Source: Paraflavitalea devenefica | GTDB lineage: Bacteria > Bacteroidota > Bacteroidia > Chitinophagales > Chitinophagaceae | DNA length: 64,000 nucleotides | Direction: 5' to 3' | NCBI RefSeq assembly: GCF_011759375.1 | Contig: NZ_JAARML010000002.1 | Span: forward strand, 2,250,150 to 2,314,149 | Shown: positions 53,743-61,899 of the stretch, piece by piece | Layout: every line of letters starts with the position of its first letter | How positions within the stretch are numbered: the stretch's first letter is position 1 | Position numbers and translations under genes: made by a program | The notes under the pieces: model-generated | The model's input: the letters and a program-made list of their open reading frames with translations, nothing else | The model's database searches: none | What the model was told of the DNA's origin: nothing

Positions 53743-55521
53743 ATGCGGTTTTCAAAGATCCTGTACAAGACTTCAAAGGGTGACAGCAAGGAGGTAGAGA
53801 TCCGTTCGGCAAGCCTGCTGGTGCGCGCCGGGTACATCCGTCAATTGTCCTCAGGTATATTCAGTTATCTTCATTTTGGCCAGCGTAGCCTCAAGAAAAT
53901 AGAAGGTATTCTCCGGGAAGAGATGAATGCCATCGGCGGCGATGAGATATGCATGCCGGTAGTGCATCCGGCCGATATATGGAAAAAAACGAACCGGTGG
54001 TACCAGATAGACCAATCGCTGGTGCGGTTTAAGGACCGTGCCGACCGCGATATGGTACTGGCCATGACCCATGAAGAAGTGGTGGCAGAGCTTTGCGTGA
54101 GTGAGATAGACAGCTATAAGCAATTGCCGAAGCTGGTGTACCAGATCTTTACCAAGTTTCGCGATGAAGCGCGCTCTCGCGGCGGACTGATCCGGGTGCG
54201 GGAATTCACCATGAAAGATTCTTATTCCCTCGACCGGGATGAAGCGGGCATGGTAAAGCAGTACAAGGAACATTATAATGCTTATTTCAAAATATTTGCC
54301 CGTGCGGGATTGCCTGCCGTAGCCATCAACAGCGATACCGGTATGATGGGTGGCCGCATGGCGCATGAATATATGTATGTGACGCCCATCGGTGAAGACA
54401 CTGTTTTCATCAGTGACGATAATAAATATAAGGCGAATAAGGAAATTGCCACGTTCAAAAAGATCTATTCCAGCAAGGCCGAAGCGCCGTTGGAAAAAGT
54501 GCATACGCCCGGCGTGAAGACGATTGAAGACCTGGCCAATTTTATGCAGATGAGCAAGGAGGACCTGTGCAAGGCGGTATTTTATACAGCCAAGATTGAT
54601 GACAAGGATAAAGTGGTCCTGCTCCTGGTGCGTGGCGATACAGAAGTGAATACCGTGAAGCTGGAGAAGATCATTAAAACAGATAAATACGCTCCTTCCA
54701 CTGCCGAAGAGATCCTGCGCATAGGTGCGGTACCCGGTTATGCCTCTCCTGTAGGTATTGACCGCACGGCCTGCCTGGTGATTGCAGATGACCTGGTGGC
54801 CAATGCTAAAAGTATGGTGGCGGGCGCCAATGAAGTAGATTACCACATGAAGAATGTGGCTTATGGCCGCGATTTCACCGCCGATGTGGTAGCGGATGTG
54901 GTCAGCGCTTTTGACGGCGCTTTGAGTCCGCATGAAAACAGCACTGGTTCCCGTTTGCGTTCGGTAAGAGGTATTGAGATCGGGAATATTTTCCAGTTGG
55001 GCACCCGGTACACAACCGCCATGGGCGCTGTGTTCAATGATGAAGACGGCGTGCAAAAGCCGGTGATCATGGGTTCTTATGGTATTGGCGTAGGCCGCTT
55101 ACTGGCTTGTCTGGCCGAAGAGTATATGGATGATAAAGGATTGAGTCTGCCTGTATCGGTAGCCCCTTATCATGTGGCGCTGGTGGCCCTGGCCGATAAG
55201 CCCGAGCTGGCGGAGCTGGCCGACAAGACCTACGAACAACTGAAAGCTGATGGCATTGAAGTGTTTTATGACGATCGCGAAATGAAGATGGCATCCGCCG
55301 GCGTGAAGTTTGCCGATGCTGACCTCATAGGCATTCCCATCCGCATTACTATTTCCAAACGCTCTGTGCAGAATGGTGGCGCCGAGATCAAGCTGCGCAA
55401 GGAAGAGAAAGGGGAGATTGTACCGCTGGACCAACTTTCCGCTAAAGTGAAAGAGATTGTACAGGGATTGTTTGCCCAACTGAAAGCGGGCGTGGACGCT
55501 GCAGAGAAGTGGGTTGATTAA
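53743..55521 (+). CDS. proS: Prolyl-tRNA synthetase, bacterial type with editing insertion
   Basis: 592 residues. Class II motifs are present: the start ASLLVRAGYIRQLSSGIFSYLHFGQRSL, motif 2 FRDEARSRGGLIRVREFTMKDSYS and motif 3 MGSYGIGVGRLLACLAEE. Between motifs 2 and 3 (about 230-385) lies a YbaK-like insertion that edits misacylated tRNA, which marks the bacterial-type enzyme. A C-terminal anticodon-binding domain follows (VSVAPYHVALVALAD to the end). It charges tRNA-Pro in the cytoplasm. Many Bacteroidota use the shorter archaeal/eukaryal-type enzyme, so this may be a second copy. Confidence 0.95.
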   Translation: MRFSKILYKTSKGDSKEVEIRSASLLVRAGYIRQLSSGIFSYLHFGQRSLKKIEGILREEMNAIGGDEICMPVVHPADIWKKTNRWYQIDQSLVRFKDRADRDMVLAMTHEEVVAELCVSEIDSYKQLPKLVYQIFTKFRDEARSRGGLIRVREFTMKDSYSLDRDEAGMVKQYKEHYNAYFKIFARAGLPAVAINSDTGMMGGRMAHEYMYVTPIGEDTVFISDDNKYKANKEIATFKKIYSSKAEAPLEKVHTPGVKTIEDLANFMQMSKEDLCKAVFYTAKIDDKDKVVLLLVRGDTEVNTVKLEKIIKTDKYAPSTAEEILRIGAVPGYASPVGIDRTACLVIADDLVANAKSMVAGANEVDYHMKNVAYGRDFTADVVADVVSAFDGALSPHENSTGSRLRSVRGIEIGNIFQLGTRYTTAMGAVFNDEDGVQKPVIMGSYGIGVGRLLACLAEEYMDDKGLSLPVSVAPYHVALVALADKPELAELADKTYEQLKADGIEVFYDDREMKMASAGVKFADADLIGIPIRITISKRSVQNGGAEIKLRKEEKGEIVPLDQLSAKVKEIVQGLFAQLKAGVDAAEKWVD

Positions 55522-55528
55522 ATAATCA

Positions 55529-55560
55529 GGCAACGAGGCATAAAGGTATTGAGGCATCGA
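55529..55560. repeat. 8-bp tandem repeat, four units (GGCAnyGA type)
   Basis: Units GGCAACGA, GGCATAAA, GGTATTGA, GGCATCGA follow each other exactly, just after the proS stop. The same unit occurs three times in tandem at 1212-1235 on the reverse strand. Confidence 0.75.
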
Positions 55561-55663
55561 GGCAAGGGGATAACCCATGCTTTGGTGCCTTTTCTTTTTT
55601 CAGGAGATTTTCTTTTCGATGCCTGGGGTGTAAGTTCACGATGAATGGGACGGGCGCGTTTTT

Positions 55664-55709
55664 GGGGCTAAAAGCCCCCTAATAGAGCTTCGAGGCTGCA
55701 AGCCTCGAA
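55664..55709. repeat. Pair of perfect hairpins
   Basis: GGGGCT-AAA-AGCCCC at 55664-55678, then TTCGAGGCT-GCA-AGCCTCGAA at 55689-55709 (9-bp perfect arms). A decayed likeness of the second (20 of 25 bases) occurs after the lipoprotein gene near 33678. REP-like, or a terminator for proS. Confidence 0.55.
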
Positions 55710-55904
55710 TAGCGGCACTAAGGGTTTAAAGGGCACAAGTACCCTTCCGCACAGGGCTGGGTGGCATGCTTACGCCAGTTGAAGTGATTGATTGTGAAAC
55801 AGTTGAACGTTTACAGCCGTGTATATGCGGGAGATGTGACGAGGTTGCGATTTTAGTAAAATGCGCCTTTAATATATCGTTGGGATAAGGTTGGTATAGC
55901 TTTG

Positions 55905-55937
55905 CCATTTAGTACCCATTTAGTATCCATTTAGTAT
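55905..55937. repeat. 11-bp tandem repeat, three copies
   Basis: CCATTTAGTAC, CCATTTAGTAT, CCATTTAGTAT in exact tandem at 55905, 55916 and 55927. A TAGCTTTG box (55897-55904) matching the -7 consensus lies directly before. Spacing of one helical turn fits protein binding near a transcription start. Confidence 0.8.
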
Positions 55938-56021
55938 CCCAGGCGGACCTGGTTACTATCAGGGGAATGGGGTTTGTGTTGCCCGCTTTATGGAAACCTT
56001 CTGCCGGCGCATCTGGTTTAT

Positions 56022-56720
56022 ATGCAATGGCCAAAACTTTACTACGTGCCCGGCTTCATCAGCCTCCTGGCGCTTCCGGTGATCTTGTTGATCATCCACC
56101 CGGAAGATCCGGTGCGTCACAACAGTATCAGGATGGTTTTGCCTACCGATGAAAAGCCGGATGGAGAAAACATAAAATACTCCAGGTATGGTGTATTAGA
56201 AGCTGCTGCAGGAAAGCATATTACCACCGTTGAATTCTGGTATGACCCCGCCTATGTTGAAATAGATGAGTTCAGCTATCATGCCAAGCTTGATTTTGTG
56301 CGCCGGGAAATTGAGCGCATGAACTTCACACACGATACGCTATCTGTGCTCAAGATCGAATTAGGGGATGGTATTACTTATGGTGATTTTGTGCGGATAC
56401 TGAATTGCCTCCTCATATACCGGGTAAAACGATACGCACTGGTGGATAACAGTTTTTACATTTTTGCCAACCCCATGCCGCCCAATCCTGCCGATTTTGA
56501 ACCGCTAGATCCTGTTGATCAGGTCCCGGTCCTTGTAGATGGGGATTATGATGGACCAACTGCCTGGGACAAATTTTATTGGAAGCTGGAGGAGCAGTTG
56601 CGGATAGCCGCTTACATTATAAAATACAATTACCTGCTTCTTTCCGGCTTCCTGTTATTGATATTCCTGCCTTCCATAGAAAGAGCCATCCTAAAGCGGC
56701 GGTCTTTGAGACGCCTTTGA
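56022..56720 (+). CDS. Membrane protein of unknown function, N- and C-terminal helices
   Basis: 232 residues from ATG 56022 (MQWPKLYYVPGFISLLALPVILLIIHPED); the frame from 55974 adds an unlikely leader. A membrane helix lies at about 8-26 and a second near residues 203-221 (YNYLLLSGFLLLIFLPSI), followed by a basic tail. Between them is a soluble alpha-beta domain with DDTLSVLKIEL-like strand and GDGITYGDFVRILNCLLIYRVKRYALVDNSFYIF, which recalls ExbD-type domains only weakly. No named family recognised. Preceded by the 11-bp tandem repeat, a likely control region. Confidence 0.65.
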   Translation: MQWPKLYYVPGFISLLALPVILLIIHPEDPVRHNSIRMVLPTDEKPDGENIKYSRYGVLEAAAGKHITTVEFWYDPAYVEIDEFSYHAKLDFVRREIERMNFTHDTLSVLKIELGDGITYGDFVRILNCLLIYRVKRYALVDNSFYIFANPMPPNPADFEPLDPVDQVPVLVDGDYDGPTAWDKFYWKLEEQLRIAAYIIKYNYLLLSGFLLLIFLPSIERAILKRRSLRRL

Positions 56721-56781
56721 TGATACAGTCAGGCGGTTAGCGGGTTGGGTTCGCCATACAAAAATTAATAAAGTATTGGGG

Positions 56782-56801
56782 GAAAAATTCTTATTTTTCC
56801 T
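56782..56801. other. AT-rich 8-bp hairpin
   Basis: GGAAAAAT and ATTTTTCC form a perfect 8-bp stem with loop TCTT in the gap before the serine hydrolase gene. It could terminate the membrane protein gene or control the next. Confidence 0.35.
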
Positions 56802-56855
56802 GATAGCAACTTAAACTCCCTGGTTGTTTTCCCATCAAATCCCAAAACCTATATC

Positions 56856-57974
56856 ATGCCCGCTGCTCCTATTACCCGTTTTCTGCTACAATCCCTGTTC
56901 GTATGTTGTTTCCTCATCTTCCCCTGCTGCATAGGCGCCTATGCACAGAAAGGAATGGATGAAAAGATAGACCGGATCATTACCAAGGCCATGGAGACCG
57001 AGGAGTTCCCCGGCATGGCGGTGGCCGTTATACAGGATAACAAAGTTTTGTTCAAGAAAGCATACGGCGTTACTTCCCGGCAGCAAAAAGGAAAGGTAGA
57101 CGAGCAAACGGTTTTCAGCATCGGCTCTGTGTCCAAGGCATTCACCGGTGTGGGCGTCATGCTATTGGTGCAGCAGGGAAAAATAGGGTTGGATGATCCC
57201 ATCAAAAAGTACATGAAAAACTTCCCGAAAGCCTGGAACGATATCAGCATCCGGCAATTTATGACCCATACCAGTGGCATACCGGATGTAAAGGGCGAAA
57301 AGGACGAAACTTCCTTTGACGAAACCGTAAAGCAGGCCGGTAAACAACCCATGGCTTTTACGCCCGGTCAAAAACAGCAGTATAATAATTTCAATTTTGC
57401 GATCCTGGGTAAGTTGATCGAAACTGTATCGGGCATGACTTACTCCGTATACATGAATAAGCAGGTGTTCAGTCCGCTTCAAATGAACCGCACAGGGGTG
57501 AATACCGTTAACGCCAATATAGCCCTGGGGCATTTGGTGAAGAAAGGGGAATGGAAAGAAGTGGCCTCACATTTCCGCCCGGCAGATTATGGCGTGCCTT
57601 CGGGCGGGTTACAAACCTCGCTGACGGATTTTATTAAGCTGGGCCAGGCATTAAACAGGAATACCCTGCTGAACCCCAAAACAACGAATACCATGTGGGT
57701 CCCTTATTCCAAAAAGTTATCCAATACGCCCGGCTGGCATTCCCGGATGAGTGGTGGGGAAGTGGTGATCCATAAAGGCGGCGGTGGAACAGGTATCGGC
57801 AGTGTTTGTGATTTTAAAATTGTGCCTTCCAAAAAGTTGTACGTTATCGTGATGGCCAATAAAGCCAACAACAAAATATCTCCTGCTGATATCACCGATG
57901 ATATTTTATTGAAGTGTTTTAATATTCCTAAAGATACCAATGGCGCCAATGCCGGGGAAGGGAATGAGCATTAA
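56856..57974 (+). CDS. Secreted serine hydrolase (beta-lactamase / class C-like)
   Basis: 372 residues with a signal peptide ending near IGAYAQ. The beta-lactamase fold has S91VSK94 (nucleophile and lysine), Y176NN and H306KGG, the three conserved active-site motifs of class C and D-alanyl carboxypeptidase-like enzymes. The region RQFMTHTSGIPD is typical of family S12. It acts in the periplasm, probably as an esterase or peptidase rather than a true beta-lactamase. The hydrophilic tail DTNGANAGEGNEH is unusual but short. Single gene. Confidence 0.92.
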   Translation: MPAAPITRFLLQSLFVCCFLIFPCCIGAYAQKGMDEKIDRIITKAMETEEFPGMAVAVIQDNKVLFKKAYGVTSRQQKGKVDEQTVFSIGSVSKAFTGVGVMLLVQQGKIGLDDPIKKYMKNFPKAWNDISIRQFMTHTSGIPDVKGEKDETSFDETVKQAGKQPMAFTPGQKQQYNNFNFAILGKLIETVSGMTYSVYMNKQVFSPLQMNRTGVNTVNANIALGHLVKKGEWKEVASHFRPADYGVPSGGLQTSLTDFIKLGQALNRNTLLNPKTTNTMWVPYSKKLSNTPGWHSRMSGGEVVIHKGGGGTGIGSVCDFKIVPSKKLYVIVMANKANNKISPADITDDILLKCFNIPKDTNGANAGEGNEH

Positions 57975-58130
57975 GTAACTGAGTGGGCGATGTGTTGCCT
58001 GACACCGATTGAACAAGCTGCTATACTATGACTCACTGGTGAATATCTTAGCCTGAATTATTTTTACAATATGCCATTCTTTTGTTATATTCATTAAGTA
58101 ACATCATCATTAAACCTTAAACTGACACTT

Positions 58131-58727
58131 ATGAAAAAGAATGCCCCCATTATTGGCATTATTGCCTTTCTTACCTGCCTGCTTTTCTGGATAGCCTGCC
58201 AAAAGAATGAACAAGCTTCAATTGTACAGCAAACGGATGTAGAGAACATGGAAGGAGGTGCAGGGCCTTCACCGGTGGACACTATTTCACCCAATCCCAT
58301 TTATAACATTACCGACAGTTGCGGGGTAACCTGTTTAGCGGGCAGTTGCGGCAGGAAAGCCACTTTCGATGGCCGGTATTGCAAGCTCGTATGCAAATGC
58401 GGCGGCGTTTTAGGAGGCTACCCGCAATGCGATCTCATTTGTAATTTCCCTACTACTCCTCCAGGACCCGGTCCGGACACCAGTGTGCAGTATACGCCCC
58501 GGCTGATCAGTTACCGGATTGAAGCAAACGACAAGCAAATGCAGGCACAGGCAGCGCTCATTGCAAAAATGAAAACAAGTGGTTTAAAGCATGCCGATAA
58601 GATTGTACATGAACTGCAGGAAATATACAATCTCTTTAAACACAATAATGGCAAACTAACCGAAGCCAATGCTGAAAAATATTCCTACCACCTGGCCAAA
58701 GGAGTTGCCTGGCAGGAAGAAAAATAG
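58131..58727 (+). CDS. Cysteine-rich lipoprotein of unknown function
   Basis: 198 residues; the signal IGIIAFLTCLLFWIAC ends in a lipobox. A cluster of nine Cys between residues 64 and 104 (CGVTCLAGSCGRKATFDGRYC, KLVCKCGG, CDLIC) suggests a small disulphide-bonded or metal-binding domain. A Pro/Gly linker follows, then a helical C-terminal part (IEANDKQMQAQAALIAKMKTSG). It should face the periplasm or the surface. I do not recognise the family. Confidence 0.75.
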   Translation: MKKNAPIIGIIAFLTCLLFWIACQKNEQASIVQQTDVENMEGGAGPSPVDTISPNPIYNITDSCGVTCLAGSCGRKATFDGRYCKLVCKCGGVLGGYPQCDLICNFPTTPPGPGPDTSVQYTPRLISYRIEANDKQMQAQAALIAKMKTSGLKHADKIVHELQEIYNLFKHNNGKLTEANAEKYSYHLAKGVAWQEEK

Positions 58728-58760
58728 TGGGGGCGGGGAAGCAGCCAGCTTAAGTCCGCC

Positions 58761-59219
58761 TTATGGCTTTGTGATGGGGACCAGTTTACCGGTTGAAAAA
58801 TCAACCGGCACCGAGATATGTTCCAGCGCGATGAGCCAGTTGCCGCCGACCTTGCGATAGCCGTTGGTAACGCGCACCCAGCGGTCGACCGGCTGACCTT
58901 GTGTGCCAGTGCCTGTAACGTGCATAAAGCAGTGGCCGAATCCGACGTCTCCATCCACGGTGATGTGGAGATCGGCAATAGCGATCTGCGGCCTGCCTTT
59001 GAAGTGCGTGAACATTTCTACAAAGGCCTCGCGGTATGCGTCGGTGCCACGGTGTTGCTTACGCGGTACAATATCGTAAACGACGAGTTGGTTGCCGGGC
59101 AGGTAGTTCTGCATAATTCTGTCAATGTCCCCTGCGTTGAATGCCGTCACAAAGCTGTCTGCCAGCGTCCGGATCGCTGTTTCATCATGCGGCGCAGCCA
59201 CTTGTTCTTCCCGTTTCAT
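58761..59219 (-). CDS. SnoaL-like / SgcJ-EcaC type NTF2-fold protein
   Basis: 152 residues without signal peptide. The pattern ETAIRTLADSFVTAFNAGDIDRIMQNYLPGNQLVVYDIVP, REAFVEMFTHFKGRPQIAIADLHI, GFGHCFMHVTGTG, VDRWVRVTNGYRKVGGNWLIALEHISVP is characteristic of SnoaL_3/DUF4440 proteins. It is cytoplasmic, probably a small-molecule-binding or isomerase-like protein. It converges with the Cys-rich lipoprotein gene; noticeably higher GC than its neighbours, so acquisition is possible. Confidence 0.9.
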   Translation of the reverse strand: MKREEQVAAPHDETAIRTLADSFVTAFNAGDIDRIMQNYLPGNQLVVYDIVPRKQHRGTDAYREAFVEMFTHFKGRPQIAIADLHITVDGDVGFGHCFMHVTGTGTQGQPVDRWVRVTNGYRKVGGNWLIALEHISVPVDFSTGKLVPITKP

Positions 59220-59323
59220 AGCTTATAATTTTTAATCAATGGGCTACGATTTCCCTGCAAAAACTATGCACGGCCGGGTTAGCTGGCCAGGGGCCTGCTT
59301 GTTATGGCACCAGGAAAATTGTT

Positions 59324-59737
59324 TTACCAGTAAGCGATGTTGATCTGGTTGCAATTGCCCGACGCCACTACAGGTACCGAATACCAGGAAACAGTATAAC
59401 CTGTTCCCGTAAATGAGCAGAAGCCGTTGAAGCTGTATTGACTGGAACCTCCATTCGGGTAAATGAACACATTGTAGGTGCCTTCAGGTACGGGTCCGAT
59501 GTTGGTGCCGCCAGGCACCGCATTGAATAAGTACCAGGTGGCTGTGCCCTGGTTGAACATCCGGACAGTGAAAGTAACAGACGTATTGTTATTGCAATAA
59601 ACCAATACATCGGTGAGGGGAGCAGCCTGTTGGGTGGTGTGGGACTGGCTGTTGGTGGAGGTTTCATTTACAGCCGGTTGGTTGGTGTGCGTTACGAAAA
59701 GGAATGCTGCGAGGATACCATTTAATTTTAGTTGCAT
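59324..59737 (-). CDS. Small secreted beta-sandwich-like protein
   Basis: 137 residues from ATG 59737 (MQLKLNGILAAFLFVTHTNQPAVN); a longer frame to 59827 precedes the signal. The mature part is rich in Thr, Asn, Tyr and Gly (VYCNNNTSVTFTVRMFNQGTATWYLFN, IYPNGGSSQYSFNGFCSFTGTGYTVSWYSVPV) with two Cys, suggesting a small exported beta domain with a disulphide. No family recognised; no neighbours in operon. Confidence 0.65.
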   Translation of the reverse strand: MQLKLNGILAAFLFVTHTNQPAVNETSTNSQSHTTQQAAPLTDVLVYCNNNTSVTFTVRMFNQGTATWYLFNAVPGGTNIGPVPEGTYNVFIYPNGGSSQYSFNGFCSFTGTGYTVSWYSVPVVASGNCNQINIAYW

Positions 59738-59960
59738 AAGATAAGGTTTGTATAAAGTTACTGACAAAATCCATTTGGTGCTCGCAGGTGTTGGAAATGT
59801 TGCAATAGCCGGCAAGGCGGAAAGCATTGATCTTTTGCTTGTATTTTCTTTCTGTCTTTCCGCTTTGCCGGCAAACTGTACTTTCCGGCGTAAAACACTG
59901 AAACAAAATAATTTCTGTCATTTTTTTTGGTTGAATAAGTTGAAATACTACTTTTGCGCC

Positions 59961-60045
59961 GGAGAGATGGCAGAGCGGTCGAATGCGGCGGTCTTGAAAA
60001 CCGTTGACTGTCACAGGTCCGGGGGTTCGAATCCCTCTCTCTCCG
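59961..60045 (+). tRNA. tRNA-Ser (anticodon UGA)
   Basis: 85 bases. The acceptor GGAGAGA pairs with TCTCTCC, discriminator G. The anticodon loop CTTGAAA gives TGA, reading UCA. A long variable arm, as expected for serine, and T-loop TTCGAAT are present. CCA is not encoded. A terminator follows at 60051. Confidence 0.95.
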
Positions 60046-60050
60046 CCGCA

Positions 60051-60087
60051 AAGCCCTGATGGTCAATAGATTGTCAGGGTTTTTTTA
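60051..60087 (+). terminator. Intrinsic terminator after tRNA-Ser
   Basis: CCCTGA and TCAGGG pair around a 14-base loop, followed by seven T. Confidence 0.75.
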
Positions 60088-60119
60088 TTTCATTCAAACC
60101 TGCCTAACCATAAATTCCA

Positions 60120-60380
60120 ATGCTAAAACTATTTAGAGGGATATTCAAAGATTACTTTTGGGACTTTTATAGGTGGGCGCAGCAAGTGCCTTTTGACACC
60201 CCTTTAGCAGAAGTTAAAGCTCAATTACCACTGTACGCTAAGGTAGATTGGGCCAATCCAGCAATCATGGGTAAAGGCTTATTATATCCGGTAATCTGGA
60301 TTAAAGGATATAAAAAAAGGCAAAAAGCATTACTGGGTTTTGTAGATGGATTGTACACCGGATGTGTTATTAGGGGATAG
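60120..60380 (+). CDS. Small hypothetical protein
   Basis: 86 residues, soluble, AT-rich: MLKLFRGIFKDYFWDFYRWAQQ at the start and VIWIKGYKKRQKALLGFVDGLYTGC near the end. It directly follows the tRNA-Ser terminator. The repeated K/R-aromatic pattern looks like real coding but no family is recognised. May belong to the accessory patch between the two tRNA-Ser genes. Confidence 0.5.
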   Translation: MLKLFRGIFKDYFWDFYRWAQQVPFDTPLAEVKAQLPLYAKVDWANPAIMGKGLLYPVIWIKGYKKRQKALLGFVDGLYTGCVIRG

Positions 60381-60412
60381 GTTTTACAAGGTTTGGAGAA
60401 TATAGGTCATTA

Positions 60413-60484
60413 ATGAGTTACGACATATACTACTATAAATCAAAACTTGTCAAGCCAGATGAGGGATGCATTTTAAAATTCTAA
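60413..60484 (+). pseudogene. Truncated N-terminal fragment (MSYDIYYY-type)
   Basis: 23 codons starting MSYDIYYYKSKLVKPDEG and then a stop. The start resembles small cytoplasmic proteins of the MSYDIYFY type, some of which accompany toxin genes, but the rest is missing. Probably a decayed gene. Confidence 0.35.
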
Positions 60485-60513
60485 CTTGGCAGGACGACCT
60501 TAACAAGTGATGT

Positions 60514-60984
60514 ATGGCTTTTTTCAGTTGGTTATTCAGAAGAAGGAAAAAGACTACCGTTACCTGTCCACGGTGTCTCGGTAAAGGCAAAGTGGATTTG
60601 AATGATATTAAAAGGCTCAAAATGGAGTTGAAATGGGCTCCTGGCAGGTGTGCCTATTGCAATGGCGTCGGAAAAGTGGCGCCGGAAATGGTAGCCAATG
60701 TGGCGGTAGATGAAGCCTACCTGACCACAGACCTGACGAACCGGGTAAGAATGCGACTGATCAATAAGGACCCGGAAGCTGTTATGCGTGCTGCGAGCCA
60801 TGAGCAATCAATGGATGACTTCATTGAACAGGTCAGAAGACTGTATTTTGCTGAAAATAGGAGTACCGAGGAAATTGCAACGATTTACCTCCAGTCAGGG
60901 CTCGATATGGATCATGCAACTTATATCCGGGAAAAGAAAGAACTGATCGAATATATTAACAGGGTGGTAGCAAAGGACGCGTGA
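60514..60984 (+). CDS. Protein with DnaJ-type zinc-finger motifs
   Basis: 156 residues. CPRCLGKGKV (18-27) and CAYCNGVGKV (46-55) are two CxxCxGxG motifs as in the DnaJ zinc-binding domain. The rest is helical and acidic, with HEQSMDDFIEQVRRLYFAENRSTEEIATIYLQSG. A basic N-terminus (FRRRKK) precedes. No J-domain is present, so it is not a DnaJ chaperone. Ends 14 bp before the second tRNA-Ser. Role unknown. Confidence 0.75.
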   Translation: MAFFSWLFRRRKKTTVTCPRCLGKGKVDLNDIKRLKMELKWAPGRCAYCNGVGKVAPEMVANVAVDEAYLTTDLTNRVRMRLINKDPEAVMRAASHEQSMDDFIEQVRRLYFAENRSTEEIATIYLQSGLDMDHATYIREKKELIEYINRVVAKDA

Positions 60985-60998
60985 ATCTGCCGCCTTAT

Positions 60999-61086
60999 GG
61001 AGAGATGCCAGAGCTGGTTGAATGGGCCGCACTCGAAATGCGGAGTGTGGGAAACTGCACCGGGGGTTCGAATCCCTCTCTCTCCG
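60999..61086 (+). tRNA. tRNA-Ser (anticodon CGA)
   Basis: 88 bases. The acceptor GGAGAGA pairs with TCTCTCC, discriminator G. The anticodon loop CTCGAAA gives CGA, reading UCG. Long variable arm and TTCGAAT T-loop are present. The 28 bases at its 3' end are identical to those of tRNA-Ser(UGA) at 60019-60046. CCA is not encoded. Confidence 0.95.
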
Positions 61087-61106
61087 CAGAAAATTTCGTT
61101 TCTTTG

Positions 61107-61131
61107 AAAACCCGCTCTGGTAGCGGGTTTT
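61107..61131 (+). terminator. Intrinsic terminator after tRNA-Ser
   Basis: AAAACCCGCT and AGCGGGTTTT form a perfect 10-bp stem with a five-base loop, 20 bp after the tRNA. Confidence 0.85.
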
Positions 61132-61253
61132 GTTATTCGAAATAAATTACTCATTTTTTAGCCAAAAATGTAAAGTATTGTATGCCAGTACTTTCCTGGT
61201 TCGAATCCCTTTCCGATCCTCTTAGCTTTCTGTTGCAGCTTAAATATGTGTTT

Positions 61254-61883
61254 TTAGGAGTATCGTTGATAAGAGATATGGTTGCCTGTGTAAGGATATT
61301 TCCCTGCCTTGATGTCGCTAACGACCTTATCTCTTTTTATTCCCCAAGCATTAGACAAGTAATGAACATGTGGACCTTGGCCAGTTTCTTTCCCGTTGAC
61401 GCCCTTCATTGTATAAACGAAGCAGTGCCAGTTCGGGCCTTTATCAATAAATTTTGCGATTACAGTCTTCTGCTGCTCTATTGCGGCTTTGATTTGTCCT
61501 GTTGTTAAGGATGTTTTACCGTATACACTGACAGTTCCGTCTTCTTCTAAATAGGCCATTTGCGGCATATCTTCCCATTTCAGCCCTTGCGGCAATACTC
61601 TACCTGAATACATGCTATAGGCGAAGCCGTGAGTTTTGCAGACGTCATAAATAAATGCCATGACTAAATTAGTTGTCAATTGCAGTTGATTTATGCAAGA
61701 CTGCTGCCTGTCCTTCTTTTTGAGAAACAATATCTTTCTCAATGGATCGGGGATTTCAATTGCCCCGGCCTCTTTCAAATGGTTAACAAAATCGTTGTAC
61801 CCTGCTTTATAGCCGACTTTACGCGCTTCTGCATCATTAAAGCCGCGCTCTCCATGCTGCACTTTTTGAGCATTAACCTCCAT
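61254..61883 (-). CDS. Hypothetical protein with conserved C-terminal His motif
   Basis: 209 residues from ATG 61883; a GTG extension to 61934 overlaps the divergent gene. No signal or membrane segment. The C-terminal part is notable: WHCFVYTMKGVNGKETGQGPHVHYLSNAWGIKRDKV, with His-rich GPHVHYLSN that could bind metal or be catalytic. The N-terminal half contains helices (ARKVGYKAGYNDFVNHLKEAG). I do not recognise the family. It is divergent from the small gene at 61900, only 16 bp away. Confidence 0.65.
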   Translation of the reverse strand: MEVNAQKVQHGERGFNDAEARKVGYKAGYNDFVNHLKEAGAIEIPDPLRKILFLKKKDRQQSCINQLQLTTNLVMAFIYDVCKTHGFAYSMYSGRVLPQGLKWEDMPQMAYLEEDGTVSVYGKTSLTTGQIKAAIEQQKTVIAKFIDKGPNWHCFVYTMKGVNGKETGQGPHVHYLSNAWGIKRDKVVSDIKAGKYPYTGNHISYQRYS

Positions 61884-61899
61884 CCAGGCGCCTTGATTA

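Larger units (their letters stand above)
55522..56021. other. Gene-free stretch rich in small repeats
   Basis: 500 bp after proS with no supported gene. It holds an 8-bp tandem repeat (55529-55560), two perfect hairpins (55664-55678, 55689-55709) and a three-copy 11-bp tandem repeat (55905-55937). Confidence 0.7.

Noticed and set aside
58131..58727. Bacteriocin-type peptide because of the Cys cluster
   Set aside because: The protein is a full-size lipoprotein with a helical tail, with no leader peptidase or modification genes nearby.
60046..60998. Integrative element bounded by tRNA-derived att sites
   Set aside because: No integrase or recombinase gene is present, and the shared 28 bp is explained by both being serine tRNAs.
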